Shown here: positions 33,536-42,304 of the stretch, piece by piece
How positions within the stretch are numbered: position 1 is the stretch's first letter
How the letters are laid out: every line of letters starts with the position of its first letter
NCBI GenBank assembly: GCA_965199235.1
Contig: CBDAQU010000002.1
Span: 1,426,001-1,490,000 of the forward strand
Direction of reading: 5' to 3'
Source of the DNA: BOG-908 sp965199235
Lineage (GTDB): Bacteria; Pseudomonadota; Alphaproteobacteria; Acetobacterales; Acetobacteraceae
Length of the DNA: 64,000 nt
Made by a program: the position numbers and the translations under genes
The notes under the pieces: model-generated
Seen by the model: only the letters and a program-made list of their open reading frames with translations
Database searches by the model: none
What the model was told of the DNA's origin: nothing

Positions 33536-35059
33536 GTGAAGGGGCAGTTCAAGCCGCTAGTCGGCGTGGGCGGCGTGCTGATCGCCGCTGCGGCCGCGGA
33601 GTTGAATGACGACGTTGTGGCCGTCGCGGTCCGCGATGTCGCGGGTGGTCTGGGGCTGAGCCACGACCCTGGCACCTGGATTACCAGCTTGTATGTGTCC
33701 GCCGAATGCGTCGGCATGGCGCTGTCCCCCTGGCTGCTGGGCACGTTCACGTTGCGACAGTTCACCCTGTTTGTGATCCTTTTGAACGCGACCTCGACGT
33801 TGCTGATTCCCGTCTCGCCCGACCTGGGGGCGCTTTACATGCTGCGTGTCCTGCAGGGACTATCGGGCGGGCTGACAATCCCGCTCCTGCTTACCTCTGC
33901 GCTGCGGGTGCTGCAGCCCTCGGTCAAGCTGTACGGCTTGGCCATTTACGCGCTGACGGCGACGTTCTTCCCGACCTTGGCAGGGCCACTGAACGCGCTC
34001 TGGATGACAAAGCTCGGCTGGCAGTTCCTGTTTTGGGACACGCTGCCGCTCTGCGCGATGGCGGCAGTGCTGGTCTGGTGGGGCTTACCCCAGGACGAGC
34101 CCAACTTTACCCGCTTCCGGCTGTTCGACTGGCGGGGCGCGTTGCTGGTCCTGGTCGGGCTCGGCAGTTTGACGACCATGCTGCAGCAGGGGGATCGTTA
34201 CGATTGGTTCAACTCGTCCACCATGTGCGTGCTCGGCATCGCCAGCCTGGTGTGCCTGCCGGCACTGGTCGTCAACGAGTGGTTCCACCCGCTGCCGCTC
34301 CTGAAGATCCAGCTGCTCAAGCGGGTGAACCTCGCCTACGGCCTGATCGCACTGGTCACCTTCCTGATCATCAGCCAGTCTTCGTCCACGGTGCCGTACC
34401 AGTTCCTGCAGGGCGTCGGTGGCTTCCGGCCAGCCCAGATCTGGGCATTGACGGGGCTGATTGCCGCGGCACAGCTCGTCATGCTGCCGCTAGCGGCATT
34501 CATCCTGGACCATCCTGCCTTCGACGTCCGGCTGATCCATGGCACGGGCTTGACGCTCATATTGCTGGCCAATGTGGGCGCGTCATTCGTGACCGGCGAC
34601 TGGAATCGTAACCAGCTTCTCCTGTGGCAGGCGCTGCAGGCGGTCGGGCAGCCACTGGTGATCATGTCGCTGCTGATGATGGCCACCAACGAGGTGAAGG
34701 GGCCGGATGAGGCGCCGTTCGCGTCCGCCCTCGTCAACACGCCCCGTGCAGTGGCGGAGGCGGCAGGCGTGTGGCTGCTGCAACTCATCACGCGCTGGCG
34801 CGGCGCGCTGCACTACAACCGGTTGGCCGACCAGGCAGGACAGGAGCGGTTCGGCGTGCTGCAGGGCATTGGCATTCCGCCGCATCAGGCGCTCGGCCCG
34901 GATCGCGCGTTCGGCGAGGTGCTGCGCGTGCAGGCGATGATCCTGACCTTCTCCGACATCTTCCTAGTCCTGGCCGGCGTGGCCGCCGCGTTGATTGTAT
35001 TGCTCTGCATCATGGCCCGATATACGCCGCCGCCGCGCGTGCTGGCGCAACAGGAGTGA
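33536..35059 (+). CDS. MFS drug efflux transporter (DHA2/EmrB-like)
   Basis: 507 aa from a GTG with GGAGT upstream. About 14 hydrophobic helices; the MFS loop motif appears as ALYMLRVLQGLSGGLTIP. The C-terminal third has ALVNTPRAVAEAAGVWLLQL, the helix region where EmrB-type proteins carry motif C-like residues. Next on the same strand, 7 nt after its stop, is an HlyD-type adaptor, then an outer-membrane factor, so the three form an EmrAB-TolC-like tripartite pump spanning both membranes. Substrate unknown; a phenolic or hydrophobic compound would fit the catabolic neighbourhood. Confidence 0.85.
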   Translation: MKGQFKPLVGVGGVLIAAAAAELNDDVVAVAVRDVAGGLGLSHDPGTWITSLYVSAECVGMALSPWLLGTFTLRQFTLFVILLNATSTLLIPVSPDLGALYMLRVLQGLSGGLTIPLLLTSALRVLQPSVKLYGLAIYALTATFFPTLAGPLNALWMTKLGWQFLFWDTLPLCAMAAVLVWWGLPQDEPNFTRFRLFDWRGALLVLVGLGSLTTMLQQGDRYDWFNSSTMCVLGIASLVCLPALVVNEWFHPLPLLKIQLLKRVNLAYGLIALVTFLIISQSSSTVPYQFLQGVGGFRPAQIWALTGLIAAAQLVMLPLAAFILDHPAFDVRLIHGTGLTLILLANVGASFVTGDWNRNQLLLWQALQAVGQPLVIMSLLMMATNEVKGPDEAPFASALVNTPRAVAEAAGVWLLQLITRWRGALHYNRLADQAGQERFGVLQGIGIPPHQALGPDRAFGEVLRVQAMILTFSDIFLVLAGVAAALIVLLCIMARYTPPPRVLAQQE

Positions 35060-35066
35060 TGGCCCG

Positions 35067-36254
35067 ATGACCGGCGCGGCGCACAAAACGGGCGGCGGTG
35101 AAGGCGATGACAAGGATGGCGAGGCCAATCAGAAGCAAGACGAGGGGAAGCCGGGCAAGCAAGGGGACGCGAATCAGCAGCCGCGGCCAGCGCGCTGGCC
35201 TTGGCTTGTGGCGTCCGCCATCGTGATCGGGTTCGTCGCCGCCGTGCTTTGGATCACGCTCACGCCCGAGCCGGACCCCTGGACGGACGACGCCTATGTG
35301 CAGGTGCACTACGCGACCGTGGCACCCCGCGTGAGCGGGCAGGTGGAGGACGTGCTGGTGGACGATAACCAGACGGTGAAGGCCGGGCAATTGCTGGTCC
35401 GGCTTGATCCCCGTGATTACCAGACCGCGGTTGCCGAAGCGCAGGCTGCCGTCGCCCGCGACAAGGCGCAGGTCACGGACGCCGCGGCCAACGTCGCGCG
35501 GCAGCCGCCGCTCATCGACCAGCAACAGGCGCAGGTGCGGCAGGCGCAGGCCCGCCTGGTCCTGGCGCAGGCCAACCAGCGCCGCTACAGCAACCTCGCC
35601 GCGACCGGTGCGGGCACGCAGCAACAGCGGCAGGATGCCGATACGGACCTCAAGACAGCCACCGCCACGCTGTTTGGGGCGCAGTCGCAACTGGTGGCGA
35701 CGCAGCGGCAACTCGACGTGCTGAAGGCGCAGCAGACCTCGGCCGAGGTCAACGTGAAGGCGGACGAGGCGCGGCTGGAACAGGCCAACCTGAACCTGTC
35801 CTACACGGAGATCCGCGCGCCGATGGGCGCGATGGTTGCGCAGCGTAGCGTGCAGGTAGGCGACATCGTGTCGCCAGGGGCCGCAATGATGGCCGCCGTA
35901 CCGCTCAACCGGATCTACATTACCGCCAATTACCGGGAGACCGCGCTGCGCCACGTGCTGCCGGGCCAAGCCGTTCGGATCCACGTGGATGCCTACGACA
36001 TCGACCTCGCAGGCGTGGTCGACAGCATACCGCCAGCTTCGGGCACGACGTTCTCCCCCGTTCCGCCGAATAACGCGACCGGCAACTTTACCAAGATCGT
36101 GCAGCGCCTGCCGGTGAAAATCGTGGTCGCGCCCGATCAGCCGCTGGCCAGGCTGCTGCGCGTGGGGTTCTCCGTGGAGACGACGATCCGCACCCATTTG
36201 GCCGACGTGGCGGCGGCGCAGGTCGGCAGCGACCAGCGGGTGACGTCGCATTGA
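35067..36254 (+). CDS. HlyD/EmrA-type membrane fusion protein
   Basis: 395 aa from the ATG at 35067, just after the MFS stop. A highly charged N-terminus, one transmembrane anchor (WLVASAIVIGFVAAVLWITL, ~47-66), then the lipoyl half-motif VSGQVEDVLVDDNQTVKAGQ (~88-107), a long coiled-coil hairpin rich in Gln/Ala (~120-240), the second lipoyl part (YTEIRAPMGAMVAQRSVQVG) and a beta-barrel. This is the periplasmic adaptor linking the MFS pump to the outer-membrane factor that follows. Usual length for EmrA. Confidence 0.9.
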   Translation: MTGAAHKTGGGEGDDKDGEANQKQDEGKPGKQGDANQQPRPARWPWLVASAIVIGFVAAVLWITLTPEPDPWTDDAYVQVHYATVAPRVSGQVEDVLVDDNQTVKAGQLLVRLDPRDYQTAVAEAQAAVARDKAQVTDAAANVARQPPLIDQQQAQVRQAQARLVLAQANQRRYSNLAATGAGTQQQRQDADTDLKTATATLFGAQSQLVATQRQLDVLKAQQTSAEVNVKADEARLEQANLNLSYTEIRAPMGAMVAQRSVQVGDIVSPGAAMMAAVPLNRIYITANYRETALRHVLPGQAVRIHVDAYDIDLAGVVDSIPPASGTTFSPVPPNNATGNFTKIVQRLPVKIVVAPDQPLARLLRVGFSVETTIRTHLADVAAAQVGSDQRVTSH

Positions 36255-36463
36255 GGAAATCGGCTGTGTTCTCGGATCAATCCGCGTCGGGATTGCCCGT
36301 TCGCAAGGCAAGCGCGGCCTGCTTTGAAAAGAAGAAGCAAAAAGTTTTTGCCTCCTCGCTGTCGCAAGCGTTTCGGCGGATCCCGATTAAACTGAATCGT
36401 TGCAGGTGTTGGGCAGCACAAGTGTTTGGGTCCTTTTTTCTTAAAAAGGACTGGCTGCTCGTT

Positions 36464-37927
36464 ATGCTTCGCCCTCAACGCGAATTGCTGGTAGGCTTTC
36501 TTGTTGCCGGTTGCACGGTCGGCCCAGACTACCATCCACCCTCGCCATCGTCGCCGCCCGCCTTCGGCCGGGAAGAAGGGGGGGTGCCGAGCATCACCGC
36601 TTCAGGTGCGATCGATAAAAGCTGGTGGCGCAGCTTCAACGATCCCGAGTTGACCAGCCTTGTCGGCCGTATCGCGACGCAAAACCTCGATTTGCAGGAA
36701 GCGGCCGAGCGCGTCTTGCAGGGCCGGGCGCAGGCGCGGATTGCGGCAAGCGAGGGGCTGCCCGGCATCAATTACAACGCCGCCTACAGGCGTGAGCGGC
36801 TGAGCACCAAAGGACCGTTCGGTCCCGATATATTCGAGATACGGCCAGGGGCGCCCATCGAAATCGACGATTGGCGGCAGGGTCCTTCGGCGAGCTGGGA
36901 CCTCGATTTGTTCGGAAGAGTGCGCCGCGCGGTCGAGTCGCAGAAGGCGAATACCGAGGCCGCCTACGAGGCGCGCAACGCGCTGGCTTTGGCAATGGCG
37001 GCGGACCTTGCCACCGACTACCTCCAGCTCCGCGGCGTGCAGGCCCGCACCGATGTCACGGCGAGAGATCTGGCGCTTGCCGAGCAGAACGTCGGCCTGC
37101 TCGAGAATCGTTTCAGAAATGGTGTGGCAACTACACTCGAGGTCGCGCAGGCAAAGGCGCAGCGGGCCACCATCGCGCAGACACTTCCGCCCCTGCGGCA
37201 GCAGGAAGCAGAGCTGATCAACGCGATCGGCTATCTTCTTGGCGAGCATCCTCGCGCACTCGCCGGCGAACTCTCCGCGCATATGGCCCAGCCTGGCGTG
37301 CCGCCGACTGTTCCGGTAGGCCTCCCCGGAGACATGATCCGCCGCCGGCCGGACGTGCGCGAAGCCGAGGCAAGGCTCCATGCCGCGACGGCGCAGACGG
37401 GCGTGGCCGTTGCAAGCTTCTATCCCGACATCCGTCTCACCGGCGATTTCAGCCTGGAGGGATTGACCTTCGCGAACGCCTGGGATCTTGAAGCCCGTGC
37501 CTTTTCGCTTGGTCCCACGGTGTCATTGCCGTTGTTTGAAGGCGGACGGCTCACCGGTACGCTGAACCTGCGCAAGTCGCAGCAAAGGGAAGCCGGCATC
37601 GCGTTCAAGAAGACGGTGCTGCAGGCTTGGCAAGAGGCCGACAATGCTCTGACGGCCTACAACCAGGCGCAGCGGGCGCGTCGAGAGACCGCCGAAGCCG
37701 TGACCCAAAACCAGGTGGCGCTCGGTGCCGCGCGCCAACGCTACGGGGAGGGTGCGTCCGATTACCTCAACGTGGTGAGCGCGGAGGCCTCCCTGCTGCA
37801 GAGCCAGAACGCGCTGGCTGAAAGCGATGCGCAGATCGGTACCGACCTGGTGCGCATCTATCGCGCGCTTGGCGGCGGTTGGGAAAACATTTTGGTGGGA
37901 GCCGCATCTAATCCGAAAAAGGTTTAG
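36464..37927 (+). CDS. Outer-membrane efflux lipoprotein, NodT/OprM type
   Basis: 487 aa from the ATG at 36464 (AAAAAGGA upstream). LLVGFLVAGCTVGPDY is a lipobox with Cys ~29 followed by the family start GPDYxPP. Two OEP repeats follow, with characteristic ASWDLDLFGRVRRAVES (~142-158) and LLEVAQ-type helices, a conserved GDMIRRRPDVREAEARLHAA (~294-313), and SLPLFEGGRLTG. A trimer would form the outer-membrane channel of the pump. The open frame extends up to 36251, but the added 71 residues are basic and lack a signal peptide. Confidence 0.88.
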   Translation: MLRPQRELLVGFLVAGCTVGPDYHPPSPSSPPAFGREEGGVPSITASGAIDKSWWRSFNDPELTSLVGRIATQNLDLQEAAERVLQGRAQARIAASEGLPGINYNAAYRRERLSTKGPFGPDIFEIRPGAPIEIDDWRQGPSASWDLDLFGRVRRAVESQKANTEAAYEARNALALAMAADLATDYLQLRGVQARTDVTARDLALAEQNVGLLENRFRNGVATTLEVAQAKAQRATIAQTLPPLRQQEAELINAIGYLLGEHPRALAGELSAHMAQPGVPPTVPVGLPGDMIRRRPDVREAEARLHAATAQTGVAVASFYPDIRLTGDFSLEGLTFANAWDLEARAFSLGPTVSLPLFEGGRLTGTLNLRKSQQREAGIAFKKTVLQAWQEADNALTAYNQAQRARRETAEAVTQNQVALGAARQRYGEGASDYLNVVSAEASLLQSQNALAESDAQIGTDLVRIYRALGGGWENILVGAASNPKKV

Positions 37928-38148
37928 ATGTTCGGTCCCCACTGTTTGATGGTGCATCGTGTTCCGCGGCATGGAAGGACGCACTATACGCGATACTGCG
38001 TTGCAAGAATGCCCAACGATCTTATACCCCTAGCTGCCTTCTGCAAGCATGGACAACGACCCGGATCCTTCACCGTAGTTCCAATCATCCAAATGCCGGA
38101 TTAAACAGGTGTCGGGTTTGCCGGTGAGATTTGATTGAGAGGCCGAGA

Positions 38149-38949
38149 ATGCGCAAGAGTTTTGAAGACGCTATAGTTGTTGTCACTGGTGCTTCGACCG
38201 GCCTGGGCCGTGCCATAGCCCAGGAAACGGCACGATGCGGCGCGCATGCGGTGATCATCAATTACGCCAGCAGAGAGGACGAGGCTCTTGAGACTGCTCG
38301 CCTGGTGGAGGCCGAAGGCTCGGCCGGCATCCTGGTCAGGGCTGACGTAGGCGAGGATGCCGGATGCCGTGACATCGCAGCCGCGGCTGCGCCGTTTGGC
38401 CGTATAGACGCGCTGTTCAACAATGCCGGCGTGACGAGGTTCGCTCCCCAGCACTCGGACCTTGATGCTGTGGACGCAGACGACTTCATGAGGCTTTACA
38501 GGGTGAACGTCGTCGGTGCCTTCCAGATGATCCGGGCGGCACGCCACCTGCTCGAGGCCGGACCGTCGAGCTCCGCAGTGGTCAACACTTCATCCCTCGC
38601 CGGCGCAACCGGAAATGGGTCCTCGGTGCCTTACGTCGCCTCAAAGGGTGCGTTGACCACGATGACCTTGTCTCTGGCGCGGGCGCTGGCGCCAAAGATC
38701 AGGGTTAACGCCATTTGCCCGGGCTTCGTCGACACGGCGTGGTTCGAGAAGTCTATGGAACCTGCAGCCCTGGAGGAGCTCCGTCAAAGCGTGGCCGCCA
38801 GTGTACCACTTCGCGTCGCCTCGAAGGCGGAAGACGTGGCTGGCGCCGCTGTCTTCCTTGCTTCACCGGCGGCGCGCCATATCACCGGCGAGATGCTTCT
38901 GGTCGATGCCGGCATGCACCTTGGTTATTCTCCGCTTTCAATGCGGTAA
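38149..38949 (+). CDS. Short-chain dehydrogenase/reductase
   Basis: 266 aa from the ATG at 38149, GAGAGG 7 nt before. Cofactor motif VTGASTGLGRAIA (~12-24), NNAG (~90), catalytic Ser in VVNTSSLAGATG (~144) and YVASK (Tyr ~161, Lys ~165), then PGFVDTAWF. The C-terminus (GEMLLVDAGMHLG) is the usual classical-SDR end. NAD(P)-dependent oxidation of an alcohol or diol is expected. It stands alone between the efflux genes and the TetR gene. Substrate cannot be read. Confidence 0.9.
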   Translation: MRKSFEDAIVVVTGASTGLGRAIAQETARCGAHAVIINYASREDEALETARLVEAEGSAGILVRADVGEDAGCRDIAAAAAPFGRIDALFNNAGVTRFAPQHSDLDAVDADDFMRLYRVNVVGAFQMIRAARHLLEAGPSSSAVVNTSSLAGATGNGSSVPYVASKGALTTMTLSLARALAPKIRVNAICPGFVDTAWFEKSMEPAALEELRQSVAASVPLRVASKAEDVAGAAVFLASPAARHITGEMLLVDAGMHLGYSPLSMR

Positions 38950-39042
38950 CGACGCCAATGCCTGACACGACATGACGACTCCGTTAGCCGCGACAGGAAC
39001 CTGGCCGGCGCAAGCAGAAACTGCACCGTGATGGTGGACGAG

Positions 39043-39160
39043 CCTAGAGCAATGTCACGCAGACTGGAATAGTCGGAGTGACGGGATCGCTCGTCAAAAC
39101 AAGGCCTGGACCGGTTTGAGGTCCGCCTACTCGCGGACACTCTGCTTAAAACCGGTCTCG
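39043..39160 (+). repeat. Dispersed hairpin repeat, copy C
   Basis: The longest copy: starts CCTAGAGCAATGTCACGC and ends AAACCGGTCTCG, with nested stems GACCGGTTT (39109-39117)/AAACCGGTC (39149-39157) and GTCCGC (39121-39126)/GCGGAC (39133-39138). It separates the SDR from the TetR gene and ends at the TetR stop codon, where it may also terminate transcription. Confidence 0.8.
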
Positions 39161-39823
39161 TCACACGATGGTCGTCTTGGAACCGCCTTGAAGATATATG
39201 CCTATGGCGCTCAGAGACTCCGCTTCTGCGAAGCCGATGCCTAGACCTCTGAGAAGCAAGGACCCGACTTGCTGTGTGAGCATCAGAGTTTTTTCGTCGT
39301 CGGTCTCTTCGACGGCAGACATCATCGCCACCTCGCAGGCGCCGATCACGAACAATGCCCCCGCCGCGATCGACGGTACGACAAATCGCCCGGACCGCAG
39401 CCCTGCAGCAATGTCTTTCAGGACACCTTTGTTGAGAGGATTGCTCGTTTTTGCAACGTCAACATTGATTCTTAACAAGACACTGGCGCGCTGGTGCGAT
39501 GACAAGACGAAATCCACATACACGGACAACGCGCGGACAACTCGCAGCGCTGGATCGGCAACGTCCTTGTTGGCCTGTTCAACCGCCGCTTCTATCTCCC
39601 GCCTTATGTCATGCAGTATGGTGGTTGCGAAGGCATCCTTGTCCTCGAAGTGATTGTAGAAACTCCCCTTAGCCACGCCAGCCGCCTGCACGATCTCGTC
39701 AATCGCCACGGCATCGATCGAGCGGTCCGCCAGAAGCCTTTGTCCGGCAGCCAGCAGCGCCTTTCTCGTCCCGTTAACCTGTGCGCCGAGTGCTCGCGTG
39801 GGGGCGACATTGGATTTCATCAC
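39161..39823 (-). CDS. TetR/AcrR-family transcriptional regulator
   Basis: 220 aa. N-terminal helix-turn-helix AIDEIVQAAGVAKGSFYNHF (~40-59), preceded by a basic arm. The C-terminal ligand domain is helical (VYVDFVLSSHQRASVLL; SLLLRGLGIGFAE). Regulators of this type repress until they bind a small molecule. It is encoded inside the catabolic region, and five palindromic sites (TGACY-N4-RGTCA) lie before neighbouring catabolic promoters, so it is the best candidate to bind them; none of the five is in its own promoter. Confidence 0.88.
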   Translation of the reverse strand: MMKSNVAPTRALGAQVNGTRKALLAAGQRLLADRSIDAVAIDEIVQAAGVAKGSFYNHFEDKDAFATTILHDIRREIEAAVEQANKDVADPALRVVRALSVYVDFVLSSHQRASVLLRINVDVAKTSNPLNKGVLKDIAAGLRSGRFVVPSIAAGALFVIGACEVAMMSAVEETDDEKTLMLTQQVGSLLLRGLGIGFAEAESLSAIGIYLQGGSKTTIV

Positions 39824-40022
39824 GCTACCTTGCTCTTACCTCCAGAGACGCTAGTGCATTTCATCCTACGGCGCGAGGCGGCAGTGCAGTCGAACTGCGG
39901 CCGTTTGTGCATCTAGCGTGGTTGGCCGAGCAGACTTGGTCTCTGCGAGCCTAAGATATCTACCCGACGCAAGCTGGGTGCAATTTGTGGCCTGAGGTCC
40001 ATTCGATCATCGTCTGGGGTCG
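39824..40022. other. Short intergenic region, nothing recognised
   Basis: Promoter region of the TetR gene and the end of the next amidohydrolase. No symmetric site like those elsewhere in the cluster was found. Confidence 0.3.
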
Positions 40023-41000
40023 TCAAGGCGTGGACGACAGGGATGGGAACAGTTTTTTGGCGTTTTCGCGCCAGATGCCAGCGCGCAGCCGATCGTCCAA
40101 GAGGGGAGTGGTCTCCAAGGCCTGCATCAATCTCTCGCAGGCTGCGGCGGGGGTGTAGGGGTAATCGCTGCCGTAATGCAGCCGGCTCTCGTCGGCAACC
40201 TCCAGCAGAGCCCGGAGCAGTGTCGGCACCGGCACGCCGGCTAGGTCAAAGTGCAAGGCGCGCATCGCCTCCCTCAACGTTGGCGGCGGAGGAGTGCCGG
40301 GAGAGGCCAGCATCGGCAAAGCGAGGTCGACGCGACTCATCAGCACTGGCAAGGCCGCGCCTGCGTGCGGGACGATAAACCTGATCTTGGGATGGCGCTG
40401 CAGGACTCCCGCCACCACCAGATCGATGACCGCTCGCGTCGTCTCAAAGATGAACTCAAAGGCAGGCCTGGGGAACTTGGCGTCCAACCGAGGACTGCAG
40501 GAACACGCGGGAGACGTCGGGTGGATGAGAACGGCAGCGGACCGGTTATCGAGCTCGGCGTAGAGCGGCTCCAGCCTTTCGTCGCCGAGATAGACACCAT
40601 GATGATTAGTCTCCAGCAACAGCCCATCCGCACCAAGGACATCGAGCGCGTAAGCCGCTTCGGAGAGTGACCCTTCGACATCAGGCAGCGGAACCGAGGC
40701 AAGATGGCCGAAGCGGCCCGGATGCTCGCGCTGAAGACGAGCGCCCTCCGCATTTACAAGGCGGCAGAGATGTCGCGCTTGCGCATCATCGCCGAAATGC
40801 ACGCCCGGCGAGGTGATCGAGATGAAGGCGGTGGCAACGCCCAGCTCGTCCATCGTCCTCAGTGCCATCGGGGCGTCCCAGGGAGGGATGGCAGCGATGC
40901 CGTCAGGCTTGGAATGCCCCGCCGCCACCTGCGCCTCTCGGTAGAACTCGGGCACGAAATGCGCATGCACGTCGATGCGGTCGATAGCGCGGCTCGCCAT
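40023..41000 (-). CDS. Amidohydrolase family protein (ACMSD-like)
   Basis: 325 aa. IDVHAHFVPEFY gives the DxHxH metal site (Asp10, His12, His14); VLIHPTSP (~158), FIVPHAGAALP (~210) and YGSDYPYTP (~275) supply the other ligands. Typical of ACMSD/2-hydroxy-1-naphthoate or pyrone-acid-type decarboxylases of the Amidohydro_2 family. Divergent from the FAH gene, sharing a 180-bp promoter region with an operator at 41066-41079, which suggests joint control. It is about 25-30% like the enzyme at 1995-3041 by eye, so it is a different subgroup. Confidence 0.85.
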   Translation of the reverse strand: MASRAIDRIDVHAHFVPEFYREAQVAAGHSKPDGIAAIPPWDAPMALRTMDELGVATAFISITSPGVHFGDDAQARHLCRLVNAEGARLQREHPGRFGHLASVPLPDVEGSLSEAAYALDVLGADGLLLETNHHGVYLGDERLEPLYAELDNRSAAVLIHPTSPACSCSPRLDAKFPRPAFEFIFETTRAVIDLVVAGVLQRHPKIRFIVPHAGAALPVLMSRVDLALPMLASPGTPPPPTLREAMRALHFDLAGVPVPTLLRALLEVADESRLHYGSDYPYTPAAACERLMQALETTPLLDDRLRAGIWRENAKKLFPSLSSTP

Positions 41001-41065
41001 CTCGACCTCAGCTCGGCTGCGACGACAGATTGGCGACGGAAAGGCTAGACATCAGCATCTCCCTG

Positions 41066-41079
41066 TGACTTTTTAGTCA
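41066..41079. promoter_or_regulatory. Operator TGACT-TTTT-AGTCA (site 1)
   Basis: Perfect 5-bp arms around 4 nt, between the divergent amidohydrolase (start 41000) and FAH (start 41181) genes, 66 and 102 nt away. One of five equal-geometry sites in the cluster. Confidence 0.65.
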
Positions 41080-41180
41080 TTGCCCAAACTTTTACACCCG
41101 CATACAGGTGGAGACAATGGCGCGATCGGCGTCGGCGAGCAGGAACTGCTCGATATTCATGAAAAGGACGGGAGCAAGAC

Positions 41181-42053
41181 ATGCGTTTGTTGCGATTCGA
41201 CGAAGCGGGCACGCCCCGGCTGGGCGTTCTGCAGAACGACGCCATTGTCCCCCTGACTTCGCTGAGCGGGAGATACCCGACGATGTTGTCGATCATCGCC
41301 GACGGCGAACGCGCTCTGGAACGCATCGACGCCGCAATGCAGCAGCCAGGTCCGACGGTTCCGTTGCAGGGTACGCGACTGCTGGCGCCGATCGAACAGC
41401 CCGGCAAATATTTGGCGATCGGCATGAACTATCGCAAACACGTCGAGGAGTCCGAACGCGCAGGCGTGAGCGCGCCCAAGCAGCAACTCTGGTTCAACAA
41501 GCAGACGACATGCTTGAACGGCCCCTACGACGCGATCGATCCTGGTCCCACCGACCGCCTGGACTACGAAGTTGAACTCGGCTTCGTGATCGGGCGAGTC
41601 GCTAAAAACGTGTCCGAGTTGCAGGCAAAGGATCACGTGTTCGGCTACTTCGTAGCCAACGATGTTTCCGCCCGCGACTGGCAGTTTCATTCGCCCACTT
41701 TCACGATGGGCAAGTCGTTCGACACGCACGGACCGATCGGCCCGTGGATCGTCACCGCCGACGAGGTTGTTGACCCGCACGCTCTGCAGCTGCGCTGTTT
41801 GGTAAACGGCGAGTTGCGGCAGCAGAGCGACACCGGCCAAATGATCTACAACGTCTGGCAACAGATCGCTTACCTCTCTACGGCGTTCACGTTGCAGTCG
41901 GGCGACCTCATCGCCGCCGGCACGCCAGAAGGCGTGGGCGCCGGCATGACCCCGCCTCGCTTCCTGCAGCCTGGAGATGTTGTGCGATGCGAAATAGACG
42001 GCATTGGTGCAATCGAGAACACGGTGGGTGATACGTCGCGCCAGACAGCGTAG
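41181..42053 (+). CDS. Fumarylacetoacetate hydrolase-family protein
   Basis: 290 aa. A short N-terminal domain (MRLLRFDEAGTPRLGVL) and the catalytic FAH domain: IGMNYRKHVEES (~80-92), LDYEVELGFVIG with the metal Glu residues (~130-132), VANDVSARDWQF with Asp (~161), KSFDTHGPIGPW and GTPEGVGAG. Members hydrolyse or decarboxylate acyl-pyruvates and ring-cleavage products (MhpD/HpaG type). With the extradiol dioxygenase at 58208 it could process a meta-cleavage product. The frame is complete and of usual length. Confidence 0.88.
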   Translation: MRLLRFDEAGTPRLGVLQNDAIVPLTSLSGRYPTMLSIIADGERALERIDAAMQQPGPTVPLQGTRLLAPIEQPGKYLAIGMNYRKHVEESERAGVSAPKQQLWFNKQTTCLNGPYDAIDPGPTDRLDYEVELGFVIGRVAKNVSELQAKDHVFGYFVANDVSARDWQFHSPTFTMGKSFDTHGPIGPWIVTADEVVDPHALQLRCLVNGELRQQSDTGQMIYNVWQQIAYLSTAFTLQSGDLIAAGTPEGVGAGMTPPRFLQPGDVVRCEIDGIGAIENTVGDTSRQTA

Positions 42054-42213
42054 GGCCAAGCCATCGTGAGGACGGAGAAACCACATTCCCGGCAATTGAT
42101 TAGCCTTTTGCCTTTCCGGCCCGATCAGCACTGACACAGATTGTGTTACGGCCTTGCCTGACGCAGCACAATGACGCACTGCACAATGAAACAGCACTTG
42201 ATCCGCGACTATA

Positions 42214-42227
42214 TGACTATATAGTCA
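42214..42227. promoter_or_regulatory. Operator TGACT-ATAT-AGTCA (site 2)
   Basis: Perfect 14-bp palindrome 78 nt before the tannase-like esterase start (42305). Same arms as sites 1 and 3. Confidence 0.65.
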
Positions 42228-42304
42228 ATGCCGGCGCGGCGGGTGACTGGTACGAGTTACGCCACCGATGCCCAACGACGAACAAACGTCAGGAGGGATC
42301 GAAA

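Noticed and set aside
35010..36311. 433-codon minus-strand ORF
   Set aside because: Antisense shadow of the HlyD gene; histidine/arginine-rich, no motifs, no ribosome site.
41157..42197. 346-codon minus-strand ORF
   Set aside because: Shadow of the FAH gene on the other strand; the FAH motifs are unmistakable.
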